A DNA stretch of 64,000 nucleotides from Planctomycetota bacterium (GCA_963204725.1 CAUJHH010000037.1:1-64000); one strand, 5' to 3'. Positions 24,892-34,133 are shown, numbered from the stretch's first letter. Notes: generated from the letters alone by a model not told the origin. A program made the numbers and translations.

Positions 24892-25830
24892 GTGAGGAAG
24901 TTGCGCGGGTCAGATCGGCAGGCTCATCGGATCGGCGGGGTGGCACGGAGAGTCCGCATGGGAATTGCACTCGGCGCTGTTGCGATGGTTGGCGTAGCGC
25001 TCCTTCTCCCAAACATGGTCGGCTGCATGGTCCCCGGACCCGCCGCAACACAGGAGCAGATCGGCGCACTCCGGCGGCAGACGACCGATTCGATCGAACA
25101 CCCTGTCTCATACCTTGTGGCGGGTGATCCCGCGCGACCGCGAGTCATCTATGTGCATGGCACTCCGGGTGATGCTGGTGCGTGGGCTGATTTCCTCGTT
25201 GATCCAGTTGTGGGACCAGCCGCGAGCCTCGCGGGGCTCGAAGGCGAGCGGGCAGAGCCGCTCGAATCGATCGCGATCGACCGACCCGGCTTTGGAATGT
25301 CCGAGAAACGGGCCACGGTATCGTTCGAAGAACAGGCCATGGCGATCGCACCCCTGCTGGTCGAGCGGGATGGCGAGTGGCCGATCCTTGTCGGGCACTC
25401 GCTGGGCGGCCCGATCGTCGCACGGGTCGCGGCGGATCATCCTGACCGCGTTCGTGCGCTCGTCATCGTTGGCGGCTCGCTCGATCCGGTGCTGGAGAGG
25501 CCCGGCCTCATGCAGCGCATCGCCCAGGGAGGAGTCGTGCGGGCCTTTCTGCCTCGCGCGCTGGACAACTCGCTCCAGGAACTCAAGGTTTCCAAGCGGG
25601 AGACGCTGGCGCTCGCCGAGCAGCTCGGTCACGTCCGCTGCCCGGTGATCATCATCCACGGCACAAAGGATTCTCTGGTCCCCTATGCCAATGTGGAGTA
25701 CATGGAGCGGATGCTCGCGAACGCGCCGCTGGTTGAGGTCGTCACCCTCGAGAACCAGGGGCACTTCGTGCCGTGGGAACATCCCGATGTCATCCGCGCC
25801 GCGATTGAGCGTCTCGCGGCGATGCCCTGA
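24892..25830 (+). CDS. Membrane-anchored alpha/beta hydrolase
   Basis: A 312-residue protein with an N-terminal hydrophobic anchor (IALGAVAMVGVALLLPNMVGC), whose Cys might make it a lipoprotein. The hydrolase domain has HGTPGDAGAW (oxyanion region), the nucleophile elbow GHSLGG, the Asp in GTKDSLVPYANVEYM and the His in NQGHFVPWE. The GTG at 24892 has GGAGGAG 5 bases upstream. Substrate unknown: esterase or lipase-like. It lies about 300 bp downstream of the phosphatase gene and converges on the sulfotransferase gene one base beyond its stop. Confidence 0.85.
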   Translation: MRKLRGSDRQAHRIGGVARRVRMGIALGAVAMVGVALLLPNMVGCMVPGPAATQEQIGALRRQTTDSIEHPVSYLVAGDPARPRVIYVHGTPGDAGAWADFLVDPVVGPAASLAGLEGERAEPLESIAIDRPGFGMSEKRATVSFEEQAMAIAPLLVERDGEWPILVGHSLGGPIVARVAADHPDRVRALVIVGGSLDPVLERPGLMQRIAQGGVVRAFLPRALDNSLQELKVSKRETLALAEQLGHVRCPVIIIHGTKDSLVPYANVEYMERMLANAPLVEVVTLENQGHFVPWEHPDVIRAAIERLAAMP

Positions 25831-25831
25831 A

Positions 25832-26809
25832 TCACGCGCTCGTCGCTCGCCCTTCAAAGCCGAATCGCTCCTGCAACGCGTTGAATCGCGCCGCCATCCC
25901 CGGCGGCAGCGCGAGCGCGGGGCCCTTGTTGCGACGCTCGGACTGGATGGGCGCGATGGCGCGCTCGAGCCATTCGGGCTCGCAAGAGATGCCGAGGTGC
26001 TGGCAGACATCGGCGACGATGTCGCGGGGACGCGACGTGAGGTCGGGGTACCGGATCTCGATCATGCGCGAACCGAGGCGATCCCGCCAGACGTCGGCCT
26101 CTCCGATGCTGCAGAGCCACTCGTACGCGCCACGCTGCGCGTCGCTCGTGAGTGCACCGATCTCTTGGGGAAAGTAACCGTGTGCCGCGCCGTCGCGTGC
26201 GAGCGACTTCCACTTGCACCGACCTCTCCCCCACCACTGGTTGTAATCGGGCTTGCCTGCGATACGGTACGTGCCCGTCGTGGCGAGACGGTCAATCGAT
26301 CGGGCGATGTCCACGCCGTCACGCACGATGTGGACATATTTCGTACGCGACGGATCCGGCACGAGCGCTTCGATGAAGCCGATGCGGCAGACGTTGTGCG
26401 GCGTCTTCTCGACCAGCAGCCTTCGTCTCGCGTTCGACACGGGCGCGAGCATCGTGCGCACAAACCTCGTGCGCGCATCGGCCGTTGCGAGAGATGCGTC
26501 CATGAAGAACTGGCCGTCGGACTTCACATGGAAGTTGGTGACATCACTCCGGGGCTCGATCGCGGCCCACGCGTGGTACGGCTCGAAGAGGTACCGCACC
26601 TCGGGGTGATGCTCAAAGAGCCGCCCGAGCAGTGTGGTGCCCGAGCGCCCGCTGCCCATCAGGAACGCCGACCCCGGCTGATCCGCATGGCTCTCCCCGG
26701 GCGCCGGCGTTCTTGCCGCTCGCAGGGCCTGACGTCGCAGCCGCTCGTAGCGGATCGCACGCAGATAGGGAAGCAGTGCCTGAACGGGCGCAGAGCGCTT
26801 GATGGACAT
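25832..26809 (-). CDS. Sulfotransferase family protein
   Basis: Transfers sulfate from PAPS, probably to a sugar of a surface polysaccharide. The 325-residue protein has the 5'-phosphosulfate loop GSGRSGTTLLGRLFEHHP and the 3'-phosphate motif VHIVRDGVDIARS, the two PAPS-binding signatures. The cluster of glycosyltransferases and acyltransferases upstream supports a polysaccharide role. It lies 31 bp downstream of the GT2 gene on the same strand and is probably co-transcribed. The acceptor is unknown. Confidence 0.88.
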   Translation of the reverse strand: MSIKRSAPVQALLPYLRAIRYERLRRQALRAARTPAPGESHADQPGSAFLMGSGRSGTTLLGRLFEHHPEVRYLFEPYHAWAAIEPRSDVTNFHVKSDGQFFMDASLATADARTRFVRTMLAPVSNARRRLLVEKTPHNVCRIGFIEALVPDPSRTKYVHIVRDGVDIARSIDRLATTGTYRIAGKPDYNQWWGRGRCKWKSLARDGAAHGYFPQEIGALTSDAQRGAYEWLCSIGEADVWRDRLGSRMIEIRYPDLTSRPRDIVADVCQHLGISCEPEWLERAIAPIQSERRNKGPALALPPGMAARFNALQERFGFEGRATSA

Positions 26810-26840
26810 GGTGGGACGGCACTCCGAAAGGCGGATGGAC

Positions 26841-27683
26841 TCAACTCGGCGTCAGACCCCGCTCGACGCGCTTGAGCTCGCGCACCTTCAGGCAGATCTG
26901 GTACTCGTAGATCGCCTGAAGGGTGCAATACGTCAGCCCGGCTCGACCGTCGAGGAAGCCGCGTCCGAGCAGGTACATGTACAGAAACTTCAGCACGGGG
27001 CGTAGCGGCATGCGGAACGAGATGTTCTTGAGCTCCAGCCGGCGCGTGTTCCGATCGGACGAGAAGAGATTGCCGAGTCGGAGCGGCTGCTCGCGCAGCG
27101 CCCGCATCGTCTCCGCCGCCTCGTATGTCGAGTAGCGGTTGTGACGCTCCAGCCACTCCGTGAGCCCCTTGCTGAAGTTGTAGTGAATGAAATGATTCTT
27201 CAGGTATCCGTGGGTGCCGTCGATCGTCGGCGCCGGGTTGGCGAGCCGGGCAAAGCGGATCTTCGGCGGCTGGAAGAATCGCATGATGTTGCCGGGCGGC
27301 ATCGCGTGCTTCAGCCATGAACCCATGAAAAAGTTGCGCCGACCGCAGTAGAACGCGACACGCTGCTCGGACTCGTCGGCCGCGATCCGCTCGATCTCCT
27401 GGCGGAGCTCCGGTGTCATGTGCTCGTCGGCATCGAGATAGAAGACCCACTTGTTCGGCCAGGGGATGTTCTCCATCGCCCAGTTCTGGTGCGGACCACG
27501 ACCATCGAACTTCCGTGCGTACCAGCGGCAGCCGAACTCCTTCGCGACGCGCTCTGTGCCATCTGTCGAGAGCGAATCCAGAACCACGATGTCCTTCGCC
27601 CAGCGAACCGATTCCAGACACGCCGGGAGGTTCTTCTCCTCGTTCAGGGTCTGGATGAAAATGGTGACGCGGGGCTCGCTCAT
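26841..27683 (-). CDS. GT2-family glycosyltransferase (WaaE-like)
   Basis: A 280-residue GT-A fold enzyme. The N-terminus VTIFIQTLNEEKNLPACLES is the GT2 start, the DxD motif is in YLDADEHMTPELR, and NWAMENIPWPNKWVF resembles WaaE/KdtX-type enzymes that glucosylate core sugars. No transmembrane segment except a weak hydrophobic region near the C-terminus (FLYMYLLGRGFLDGR). It overlaps the upstream gene by 4 bases (ATGA), so the two are coupled. Donor and acceptor cannot be read from the sequence. Confidence 0.88.
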   Translation of the reverse strand: MSEPRVTIFIQTLNEEKNLPACLESVRWAKDIVVLDSLSTDGTERVAKEFGCRWYARKFDGRGPHQNWAMENIPWPNKWVFYLDADEHMTPELRQEIERIAADESEQRVAFYCGRRNFFMGSWLKHAMPPGNIMRFFQPPKIRFARLANPAPTIDGTHGYLKNHFIHYNFSKGLTEWLERHNRYSTYEAAETMRALREQPLRLGNLFSSDRNTRRLELKNISFRMPLRPVLKFLYMYLLGRGFLDGRAGLTYCTLQAIYEYQICLKVRELKRVERGLTPS

Positions 27684-29032
27684 GTCGCGCTCCCGAGGGG
27701 TGCGGGGCCGCGCACCAGCCGGTCCATGGCGACGCGCGCCTCATCGAGCAGGCCGATGTCCTGGCCGCGCCGCTGCGAGGCCTCGTGCCGGTCGCGTCGC
27801 TGCTCAGGAATCGCGATCGGAGGGATGCCACAGAGCCCGCTGATGTCGATCGTTGCGATGGCCGACACGCCGTCGTGGCGTGTATCCACGCAGACGCGTG
27901 AGCACGCTGGGTCGATTGTTGCTCGCAGGTCCATCATGTCCGTGCGGTCCTCTGTGTCCGCGTGCAGCACATCTCCCTCGTCGGACGGCGGCTGGTGCCG
28001 GCCGAGTTCTATCACGGAGTGATTCGCCGGCCCCGCGCTGGCAAGTCGCACGAGGAAGAGCGGCGTGGGCTCGCCCTGCTCCGGCCGCCCCTCCACGGCA
28101 AGAATCGCGGAATCGGCCGCGACGGCGCGCGTGCTCACCGGCCCGCCCGCTCGCACGCCCGGCAACATCACTGCGACGGGGACGTCGCGCTCGCGGTCTC
28201 GGACGCGCTCGAGCACGTCTCGCCCGGTGTGCACCAAGAGTGTCTGCTCATCGATCCATGCGTGACGTGTGATGCGTCCCTCGAGGAGCAGCCGGGGGTT
28301 TGATGCGCCGCTCGCGTCGAGCGTGATCAGGCGCGCGTGCGAGATCCCGTCTGCTCGCTCGAATCGGTGGACGATCGCGACGCGCGAGCCCTCCGGCGAG
28401 TACGACAGGTCGTCCACAAAGTGTGTCCGACCCTCTCCAAGCGGCGACTCGTGGCAGTGCGCCAGTTCGGCGAGCGTGATGAGACTCTCACGTGTGCCCC
28501 TGCGCAGATTGATGGTGCAGACACCACAGTGCTTCGGTGCCGGGTTCGAGATGTGGGTGTCGACCAGCCCCGCGATCGCGAGCGCGGGACGGTTCGCGCC
28601 GAACCGCTCGAACCCGAGCGTCAGGGCCCGGGTCGCACAGGGCGAGACCGTGTGAACGGGGTGATCGAGGACCACGCTGTCCAGCGCGTGGCCCCGATCA
28701 TCGAGCGTTGTGATCGTGGCGTGCAGCCGATCGTCGTTGTCACGCGTGTTGTAGATGATGCGACCTGCATCGAGCCATTGGAGGCGTGCGCCGTCCGCGA
28801 GGCTCCATGCCGTTGTGCGTCCGGCGGTGACGAATCGCCGCTCCTCCGGCTCGATCAAGCCGACCTCGCAGACCGCGTCCGAGTCGTCGATGGTTGAGGC
28901 GCGGTGGGCGAGGATCATCGAGCCGCACGCGCTCCACGCACAACGCGGGCCACGAGAGCGAAAGTACTGCCACAAACCCAGTGCTTCGGCACTGTTGGGA
29001 GGGCTGACAACGCTGATCGCGGGAGTGGCCAT
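27680..29032 (-). CDS. TolB-like propeller protein, unknown function
   Basis: I do not recognise this 450-residue protein beyond its fold pattern. Repeated motifs such as LSYSPEGSRVAIVHRF, HARLITLDASGASN and RLQWLDAGRIIYNTR suggest a beta-propeller of the TolB/WD40 kind. There is no signal peptide, so it may be cytoplasmic. It sits between the WcaF-like genes and the GT2 gene in the polysaccharide cluster; its start overlaps the upstream stop by one base and its end overlaps the GT2 start. A role in handling or sensing the polymer machinery is inference from position only. Confidence 0.7.
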   Translation of the reverse strand: MATPAISVVSPPNSAEALGLWQYFRSRGPRCAWSACGSMILAHRASTIDDSDAVCEVGLIEPEERRFVTAGRTTAWSLADGARLQWLDAGRIIYNTRDNDDRLHATITTLDDRGHALDSVVLDHPVHTVSPCATRALTLGFERFGANRPALAIAGLVDTHISNPAPKHCGVCTINLRRGTRESLITLAELAHCHESPLGEGRTHFVDDLSYSPEGSRVAIVHRFERADGISHARLITLDASGASNPRLLLEGRITRHAWIDEQTLLVHTGRDVLERVRDRERDVPVAVMLPGVRAGGPVSTRAVAADSAILAVEGRPEQGEPTPLFLVRLASAGPANHSVIELGRHQPPSDEGDVLHADTEDRTDMMDLRATIDPACSRVCVDTRHDGVSAIATIDISGLCGIPPIAIPEQRRDRHEASQRRGQDIGLLDEARVAMDRLVRGPAPLGSAT

Positions 29033-29616
29033 CACACCGCACCGCCCGCATCGCCAGAGGGGCTGTCGCTGATGGTCCGGGCGCGGATCGCCTTGGCCGG
29101 CGAGCCGACACAGACGCTCCACGCGGGCAGATCGCTGAAAACGCTCGATCTCGCGCCGACGACCGTGCCCTGCCCGATCGATGTGCCGGGTCCGACAAAG
29201 ACATCCGCCGCGATCCAACACTGGTCCGCGATCACAATGGGCAGCGGCACGAGCGGTCGCTTGGACTTCTCAAAGTCGTGGGTCGCGCCGCAGAGATAGC
29301 TGTACTGGCTCACCGTTGTGTGGGCCCCGATGCAGATCCGCTCGACGCAGTAGCAATCGACATCGTCCGCCAGCGTCGCAAAGTCCGCCATCTCGAGGTT
29401 CCACGGCGCCCACACGCGGCACCGCGGATACGGCCGCGCTCGCCACGAGACCCGCGCGCCAAACGCACGCAGCAGCAGCACCCGCCAGCGATGGAATGGC
29501 CTGGGCGACAGGCGGAAGAGGGTGGCTTGAACGAGGCCCCACAGCACGCGCGCGGCCCGATTCGACCGTGAGTGCGGGCTCGGCGCGCTCGAGATATCCA
29601 CGCGAGCGCCGCTCAT
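29032..29616 (-). CDS. WcaF-like hexapeptide acyltransferase (third of three)
   Basis: A 194-residue left-handed beta-helix acetyltransferase of the WcaF kind. Features are PRCRVWAPWNLEMADFATLADDVDCYC, SQYSYLCGATHDFE (active-site His region) and the hexapeptide run ITIGQGTVVGARSSVF-like near IGQGTVVGARSSV. The ATG at 29616 overlaps the previous stop (ATGA). It should acetylate a sugar hydroxyl. It is one of three related genes in a row. Confidence 0.85.
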   Translation of the reverse strand: MSGARVDISSAPSPHSRSNRAARVLWGLVQATLFRLSPRPFHRWRVLLLRAFGARVSWRARPYPRCRVWAPWNLEMADFATLADDVDCYCVERICIGAHTTVSQYSYLCGATHDFEKSKRPLVPLPIVIADQCWIAADVFVGPGTSIGQGTVVGARSSVFSDLPAWSVCVGSPAKAIRARTISDSPSGDAGGAV

Positions 29617-30173
29617 CCGCCGCCCCCAACGGGCACGAACGCGCGGGCCTTGATCGGACGCGCCGGCTGCCCGACCGCCACCGTCCAGCCCGGCAACTCG
29701 CCCTCGACAAGGGAACGAGCGCCCACCACGGTGCCGGCTCGGATCACCGAACCCGGCAAGACGAGAGAATCGGCGGCGACCCAGCAGTCGTCCTCGATCG
29801 TGATCGGCGCGTCGATCGATTGCGAAGGATCGATGGGGTCCAGCATCTCGGTCGTCACGATCGCGAGCTGGCTCACAACGCATCGCTCCCCAATGGTGAG
29901 AGCCCGAGAAAGCCGGAGCACGGCGTCGTCACCAAAGACAGTGAGATGCCCCGCAGCAAGATTCCACGGCCGATCGATGCGAACGCTTCGACGGATCTTG
30001 ACGTTGCCCCGGAGTGTTGCGCCCGCGAAGCGGAGCAAGCGGCGCCGCGGCCCGTGAGCGATGTGGGGCGTCCACCGAAAGAGATGTCGTCCGACCAGCG
30101 TCCACGCGGCTCGCCGCCACGGTGCGATGCGTGGCTCGCCAGACTCCCCGAGCTGTCCGGAACCCACGGTCAT
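29613..30173 (-). CDS. WcaF-like hexapeptide acyltransferase (second of three)
   Basis: A 186-residue protein with hexapeptide-type repeats: ITIEDDCWVAADSLVLPGSVI and AGTVVGARSLVEG, and an upstream segment SVRIDRPWNLAAGHLTVFGDD. The usual THD around the active site is replaced: the aligned stretch reads TTEMLDPIDPSQS, without the conserved His. If the alignment is right, activity may be altered or lost. It overlaps the next gene by ATGA and starts 4 bases after the first gene of the trio ends. Confidence 0.8.
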   Translation of the reverse strand: MTVGSGQLGESGEPRIAPWRRAAWTLVGRHLFRWTPHIAHGPRRRLLRFAGATLRGNVKIRRSVRIDRPWNLAAGHLTVFGDDAVLRLSRALTIGERCVVSQLAIVTTEMLDPIDPSQSIDAPITIEDDCWVAADSLVLPGSVIRAGTVVGARSLVEGELPGWTVAVGQPARPIKARAFVPVGGGG

Positions 30174-30177
30174 CGAG

Positions 30178-30774
30178 TCACGCTCCCGCTTCCGCGATCG
30201 GCTTGGCAGGATTGCCCCGCAGGTTCGACCCCGGGGGAAACGACCTGTAGACGCTGGCCCGTGGCCACACGCGGCTGTCGTCGCCCAGCTCCACGTCCGG
30301 CCCGATGTACGCGTCGATCCCGATGAAGCACCGCGCCCCGATCGTGATCGGAGGCTTGATGAGCGGGAATCTCGAGTCGGTCATGTCGTGCGTGCCTGCA
30401 CAAACGTGCGCGCGATAGTCCAGGACGCTGCCGTCGCCGATGGTGATGGGGCCGAGTCCATAGAGGATCACGCGCTCTCCGATCCGCACGTTCGCACCGA
30501 GGCGAACATTCCAGGGAATCGCAATCTGAACGGAACTTGCAAGTCTGCAGTTCGCGCCGGCGCTGCCGCCGAAAAGACGGATCAGCGCGGGACGAGCACC
30601 CGGCGCGGCGATCCAGCAGATGCGGCCGAGCGTTCCCCACAGAACTCGAACAGCCTTCTCCCGAGTCGTCCAGACCGATCGGCGCGCGGGAGGAGGATGG
30701 GCGACCGAAGCGGGGCCCGGCGCGTGCGGCGCGGGTGACTCTGTCGCGTCGGGTTCGGGAGCAACCGTGGTCAT
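30178..30774 (-). CDS. WcaF-like hexapeptide acyltransferase (first of three)
   Basis: This roughly 198-residue protein has an N-terminal Pro-rich stretch, then SVQIAIPWNVRLGANVRIGE, AHVCAGTHDMTDSRFPLIK (intact active-site His) and ITIGARCFIGIDAYIGPDVE. The ATG at 30774 follows ATGAGGAACACG; an ATG at 30786 is an alternative. It is the first gene of the minus-strand polysaccharide operon and diverges from the GT4 gene across about 200 bp, which should hold both promoters. Confidence 0.85.
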   Translation of the reverse strand: MTTVAPEPDATESPAPHAPGPASVAHPPPARRSVWTTREKAVRVLWGTLGRICWIAAPGARPALIRLFGGSAGANCRLASSVQIAIPWNVRLGANVRIGERVILYGLGPITIGDGSVLDYRAHVCAGTHDMTDSRFPLIKPPITIGARCFIGIDAYIGPDVELGDDSRVWPRASVYRSFPPGSNLRGNPAKPIAEAGA

Positions 30775-30975
30775 CGTGTTCCTCATGGCCCCATAACGTC
30801 GGGGAACCCGCGACAAGCCCTATGGTACGACACGGATCTGGCCGATTGGGGGTGGCCCTTGGGCCACAACCATTCCATCGGCAGAATCCGTGGCCATCGC
30901 CACATCGTGAGTGCCTGTCGGGCTGCAGAGGATCCTTCGACTGCGGAATCGGATTGAAGAGAGGAATCGGAGCAG

Positions 30976-32340
30976 GTGACACCGACGATGCAAGCGACCG
31001 AATCAGCGACGAGCCACTCGACGCCCTTGGACGACATGTCCCCCGCCGAGCGGGCGGCACACACGTCGGCACCGCAGCCGAATATCGTGATCCTGAACCA
31101 GTACTACGTGCCGGATGTCGCCTCCACCGGACACCTCCTCCATGAGCTGGCGGTCACGCTGGCCCGCGAGGGTGTCAACGTCTCGGTGCTTACGGCCCGC
31201 CCCTCCTACGGCCCGCCGGAGACCTGGCAGCCCTGCCCCTATCGCGAGACCATCAACGGGGTCCGGATCCGGCGCATGTGGACCACCCGTCTCAACAAGG
31301 ACCGGCTCAGCGGGCGGGCCCTGAACTACCTGACCTTCATCGGGCAGCTCGCGATGCGCGTCCTCTTCGCGTCCGATCCCAAGAAGGTCTATCTGTACAC
31401 AACCAATCCCCCGTTCCTCGGTGTGATCGGCGGCGTCGTCTCGCTCTTCCGGCGCCACACATACGTGATGCTTCTGCACGACTCGTACCCGCACCTGGCC
31501 GTGTGGGTGGGAACGATCCGCAAGGGCGGGCTGATCGAGAGGGTGTGGCATCGGGCCAACAAGCTCGCGTACCGACGCGCCAGCCAGACGATCGTGCTCT
31601 GCCAGGCCGCCAAGAAGCTCGTGTGCGATGAGTACGGCATCGATCCGGAGCGCGTCCACGTCATCCCGAACTGGGCCGACAAGTCCAAGCTCCACCCCGT
31701 TCCAAAGCAGGAGACCGAGTTCGCCAAGAGCAACGGCGTGATGGAGAACTTCACGGCACTCTACTCGGGCAACCTCGGACTCTATTACGAGTTCGAGACG
31801 ATCGTCCGCGCGTGCGAATTGCTTCGCGACGACAAGTTCCGGATGCTCTTTGTCGGCTCGGGCGGACGCAAGCAGTGGATCGCGGACCAGATCAAGTCCA
31901 AGGGTCTCACCAACGCGGCGATGCTCCCCTATCAGCCGTTCGAGAAACTGAATGACTCGCTGAACGCGTGTGATGTGAATTTCGTGACAATCGCCGCGGG
32001 GATCGAGGGGATCAGCTTTCCTTCCAAGCTCTACTCCACGCTCGCCGTGGGCAAGCCGATCCTCGCGCTCTCCGAGGACAATTCCGAGCTCAAGAAGATC
32101 GTCGAGTCAAACGGCGTGGGCATGTGGTTCAAGCTCGGGGACGCCGAGGGGCTCGTCGCCGGGATCCGACGGCTGGTGAACGAGCCATCGCTCGGCCAGG
32201 AGATGGGCCGCCGGGCCCGCGAGCTCTTCGAGCGCGAGTACACGCGCAAGGCCGCGGGCCAGCGCTACGCCGATGTTTTCCGGCTCGCGGATCCCTCCGC
32301 AAGCCGCGCCGAATCACCCAAGGGGTCGGCCGCACCATGA
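30976..32340 (+). CDS. GT4-family glycosyltransferase (WcaI-like)
   Basis: A 454-residue GT-B enzyme. The N-terminal domain has ILNQYYVPDVASTGHLLHEL and LTARPSYGPPETWQ, as in WcaI-type enzymes of colanic-acid-like pathways. The C-terminal domain has FTALYSGNLGLYYEFET, IEGISFPSKLYSTLAVGKPILAL and the donor-binding Glu region. The start is a GTG at 30976 or, less likely, the ATG at 30988. It overlaps the formyltransferase gene by ATGA. Confidence 0.88.
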   Translation: MTPTMQATESATSHSTPLDDMSPAERAAHTSAPQPNIVILNQYYVPDVASTGHLLHELAVTLAREGVNVSVLTARPSYGPPETWQPCPYRETINGVRIRRMWTTRLNKDRLSGRALNYLTFIGQLAMRVLFASDPKKVYLYTTNPPFLGVIGGVVSLFRRHTYVMLLHDSYPHLAVWVGTIRKGGLIERVWHRANKLAYRRASQTIVLCQAAKKLVCDEYGIDPERVHVIPNWADKSKLHPVPKQETEFAKSNGVMENFTALYSGNLGLYYEFETIVRACELLRDDKFRMLFVGSGGRKQWIADQIKSKGLTNAAMLPYQPFEKLNDSLNACDVNFVTIAAGIEGISFPSKLYSTLAVGKPILALSEDNSELKKIVESNGVGMWFKLGDAEGLVAGIRRLVNEPSLGQEMGRRARELFEREYTRKAAGQRYADVFRLADPSASRAESPKGSAAP

Positions 32341-33188
32341 CCGCAACACAGCATCCAGCCGACGCGCGTGTGATCGATCACGGCCCGCTTCCGGGCGCGG
32401 TACGCCCGGGCGGCATCGAGCCGGGGCGCGCCCTCCGTGTGCTGGTCGTCACCGAGGACGACCCGCTCTATGTCATCCGCTTCTTCGAGGTGTTCTTTGC
32501 CGAATGCCCGCGCGAAGAGATCGAGATTGTCGGCATCACGGTGGACAAGGCGTTCCACGAGCCGCTGCCCAAGACCTTCAAGCGCATGTGGAGTTTCTTC
32601 GGTCCGGTCGACTTCCCCCTGCTCTGCTCGCGTTACGCGATGGTGAAGCTCGGGGGAAGGAACATCGCCTCCCTCGCACGCGATGCCGGCATCCCACTGG
32701 TCGAGACCACGAGCGTGAACGACGAGGCATACATCCGGCGCGTGCGCGAGGAGATCAAGCCCGATGTGATCGTCTCCGTCGCCGCTCCCGAGATCTTCAA
32801 GAAGGACATCCTGAACTCCGCCCAGATCGGCTGTGTCAACATCCACTCTGGACGCCTGCCGATCTACCGAGGCATGATGCCCAACTTCTGGCAGATGCTG
32901 CACGGCGAGAAGCACGCGACCGTCACCGTCCACGAGATGGCGCCGAAGCTCGATGCTGGCAGGATCCTCGACACGCTCGAGTACCCGATCAAGGAACGCG
33001 ACTCACTCCATCGGGTCATCACGGAGACCAAGCGCGAGGGGGCCCGCCTCATGCTCCGCGTGCTGCGGACGCTCAAGGACGGCACCGCCGAGCCCAAGCC
33101 GATCGACATGAGCGAGGCCAAGTACTTCTCCTTCCCGAAGCCCGCCGATGTCAAGCAGTTCCGCAAGCGCGGCCACAGGATGCTGTAG
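32337..33188 (+). CDS. Formyltransferase-family protein
   Basis: A 283-residue protein related to the catalytic domain of methionyl-tRNA formyltransferase and to sugar N-formyltransferases. The family motif is CVNIHSGRLPIYRG, with catalytic Asn and His; the Asp of the N-H-D triad is in LDAGRILDTLEYP. A C-terminal OB fold as in Fmt is missing, and the neighbours are polysaccharide genes, so an amino-sugar formyltransferase is more likely than Fmt. The ATG overlaps the GT4 stop. Confidence 0.82.
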   Translation: MTATQHPADARVIDHGPLPGAVRPGGIEPGRALRVLVVTEDDPLYVIRFFEVFFAECPREEIEIVGITVDKAFHEPLPKTFKRMWSFFGPVDFPLLCSRYAMVKLGGRNIASLARDAGIPLVETTSVNDEAYIRRVREEIKPDVIVSVAAPEIFKKDILNSAQIGCVNIHSGRLPIYRGMMPNFWQMLHGEKHATVTVHEMAPKLDAGRILDTLEYPIKERDSLHRVITETKREGARLMLRVLRTLKDGTAEPKPIDMSEAKYFSFPKPADVKQFRKRGHRML

Positions 33189-33239
33189 GGCAGAGTCACG
33201 AAGCCATCAGGCCACGAAGTCACAGAGCATCGGAGAGTG

Positions 33240-34124
33240 ATGGACACAAGCGCAACGACAACCACAAGGCCCCTCGCCGCGATGTCCATCGATGTCGAGG
33301 ACTGGTTCCAGGTCGAGAATCTGAAGTCGGCGATCGCGCGCGACACGTGGGACTCACGCGATCTGCGCGTGGAGCGCAACACCGATCGGATGCTCGAGCT
33401 GATGGGCGAGCGCAAAATCAAGGGAACCTGCTTCATCCTCGGCTGGGTGGCCGAGAAGTGCCCCGCGCTGGTCCGGCGCATCACCGAGCAGGGGCACGAG
33501 ATCGCCAGCCACGGCTACGGCCACGACCTGATCTACTCCCTCACGCACGAGCAGTTCGCCCAGGACATCGATCGCTCCAAGAAGCTGATCGAGGATCTCT
33601 CTGGCAAGCGTGTGACGGGGTATCGAGCCCCCTCATTCTCCATCACCGACTGGGCCATCGACATCCTGAAGGACAAGGGCTTCGAGTACGACTCCTCCGC
33701 GTTCCCAACCGTCGCGCACGATCGCTACGGCAAGCTCGAGGGCATGGACGCCGGACACCCAATAACCGAGATCCGCCCCGGCTTCTACGAGGTCTGTGTC
33801 TCCGTGCTCAAGCTCGGCAAGAAAGGCGTCCCTTGGGCGGGGGGCGGCTACTTCCGTCTCTTCCCATACCCGCTCTTCCGCTGGGGTGTGAAGCGCATCC
33901 TCAACTCCGGCACGCCCTACGTTTTCTACATCCATCCGTGGGAGATCGATCCGGGACAGCCCAAGATCGACGGGCTGAAGCGCTCGCACCGTTTCCGCCA
34001 CTACAACAACCTGCACCGCTGCGACGCCCGTTACGCCGCGCTGCTCAGGCACTTTGAGTGGACGAGCATGCGCGAGTTGTTGGATCGCCACAAGCCCCGC
34101 GCCTCCGGTTCCGCTGCGGCGTAG
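33240..34124 (+). CDS. XrtA-type polysaccharide deacetylase
   Basis: A 294-residue NodB-fold deacetylase. Motifs are SIDVEDWFQVENL (Asp of motif 1), HEIASHGYGHD (metal His pair), VTGYRAPSFS and YVFYIHPWEIDPGQP near the C-terminus. This pattern, including WFQVE and HPWEID, is that of the deacetylases found in XrtA/PEP-CTERM exopolysaccharide loci. It removes acetyl groups from N-acetyl sugars. The ATG at 33240 follows GGAG. No exosortase or PEP-CTERM protein is seen in this window. The 50-bp gap in front contains CACGAAG-type repeated words. Confidence 0.88.
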   Translation: MDTSATTTTRPLAAMSIDVEDWFQVENLKSAIARDTWDSRDLRVERNTDRMLELMGERKIKGTCFILGWVAEKCPALVRRITEQGHEIASHGYGHDLIYSLTHEQFAQDIDRSKKLIEDLSGKRVTGYRAPSFSITDWAIDILKDKGFEYDSSAFPTVAHDRYGKLEGMDAGHPITEIRPGFYEVCVSVLKLGKKGVPWAGGGYFRLFPYPLFRWGVKRILNSGTPYVFYIHPWEIDPGQPKIDGLKRSHRFRHYNNLHRCDARYAALLRHFEWTSMRELLDRHKPRASGSAAA

Positions 34125-34133
34125 GGTCTCCCG

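Noticed and set aside
30976-30990. Choosing the ATG at 30988 as certain start of the GT4 gene
   Set aside because: Neither GTG 30976 nor ATG 30988 has a well-placed ribosome-binding site; both remain open.
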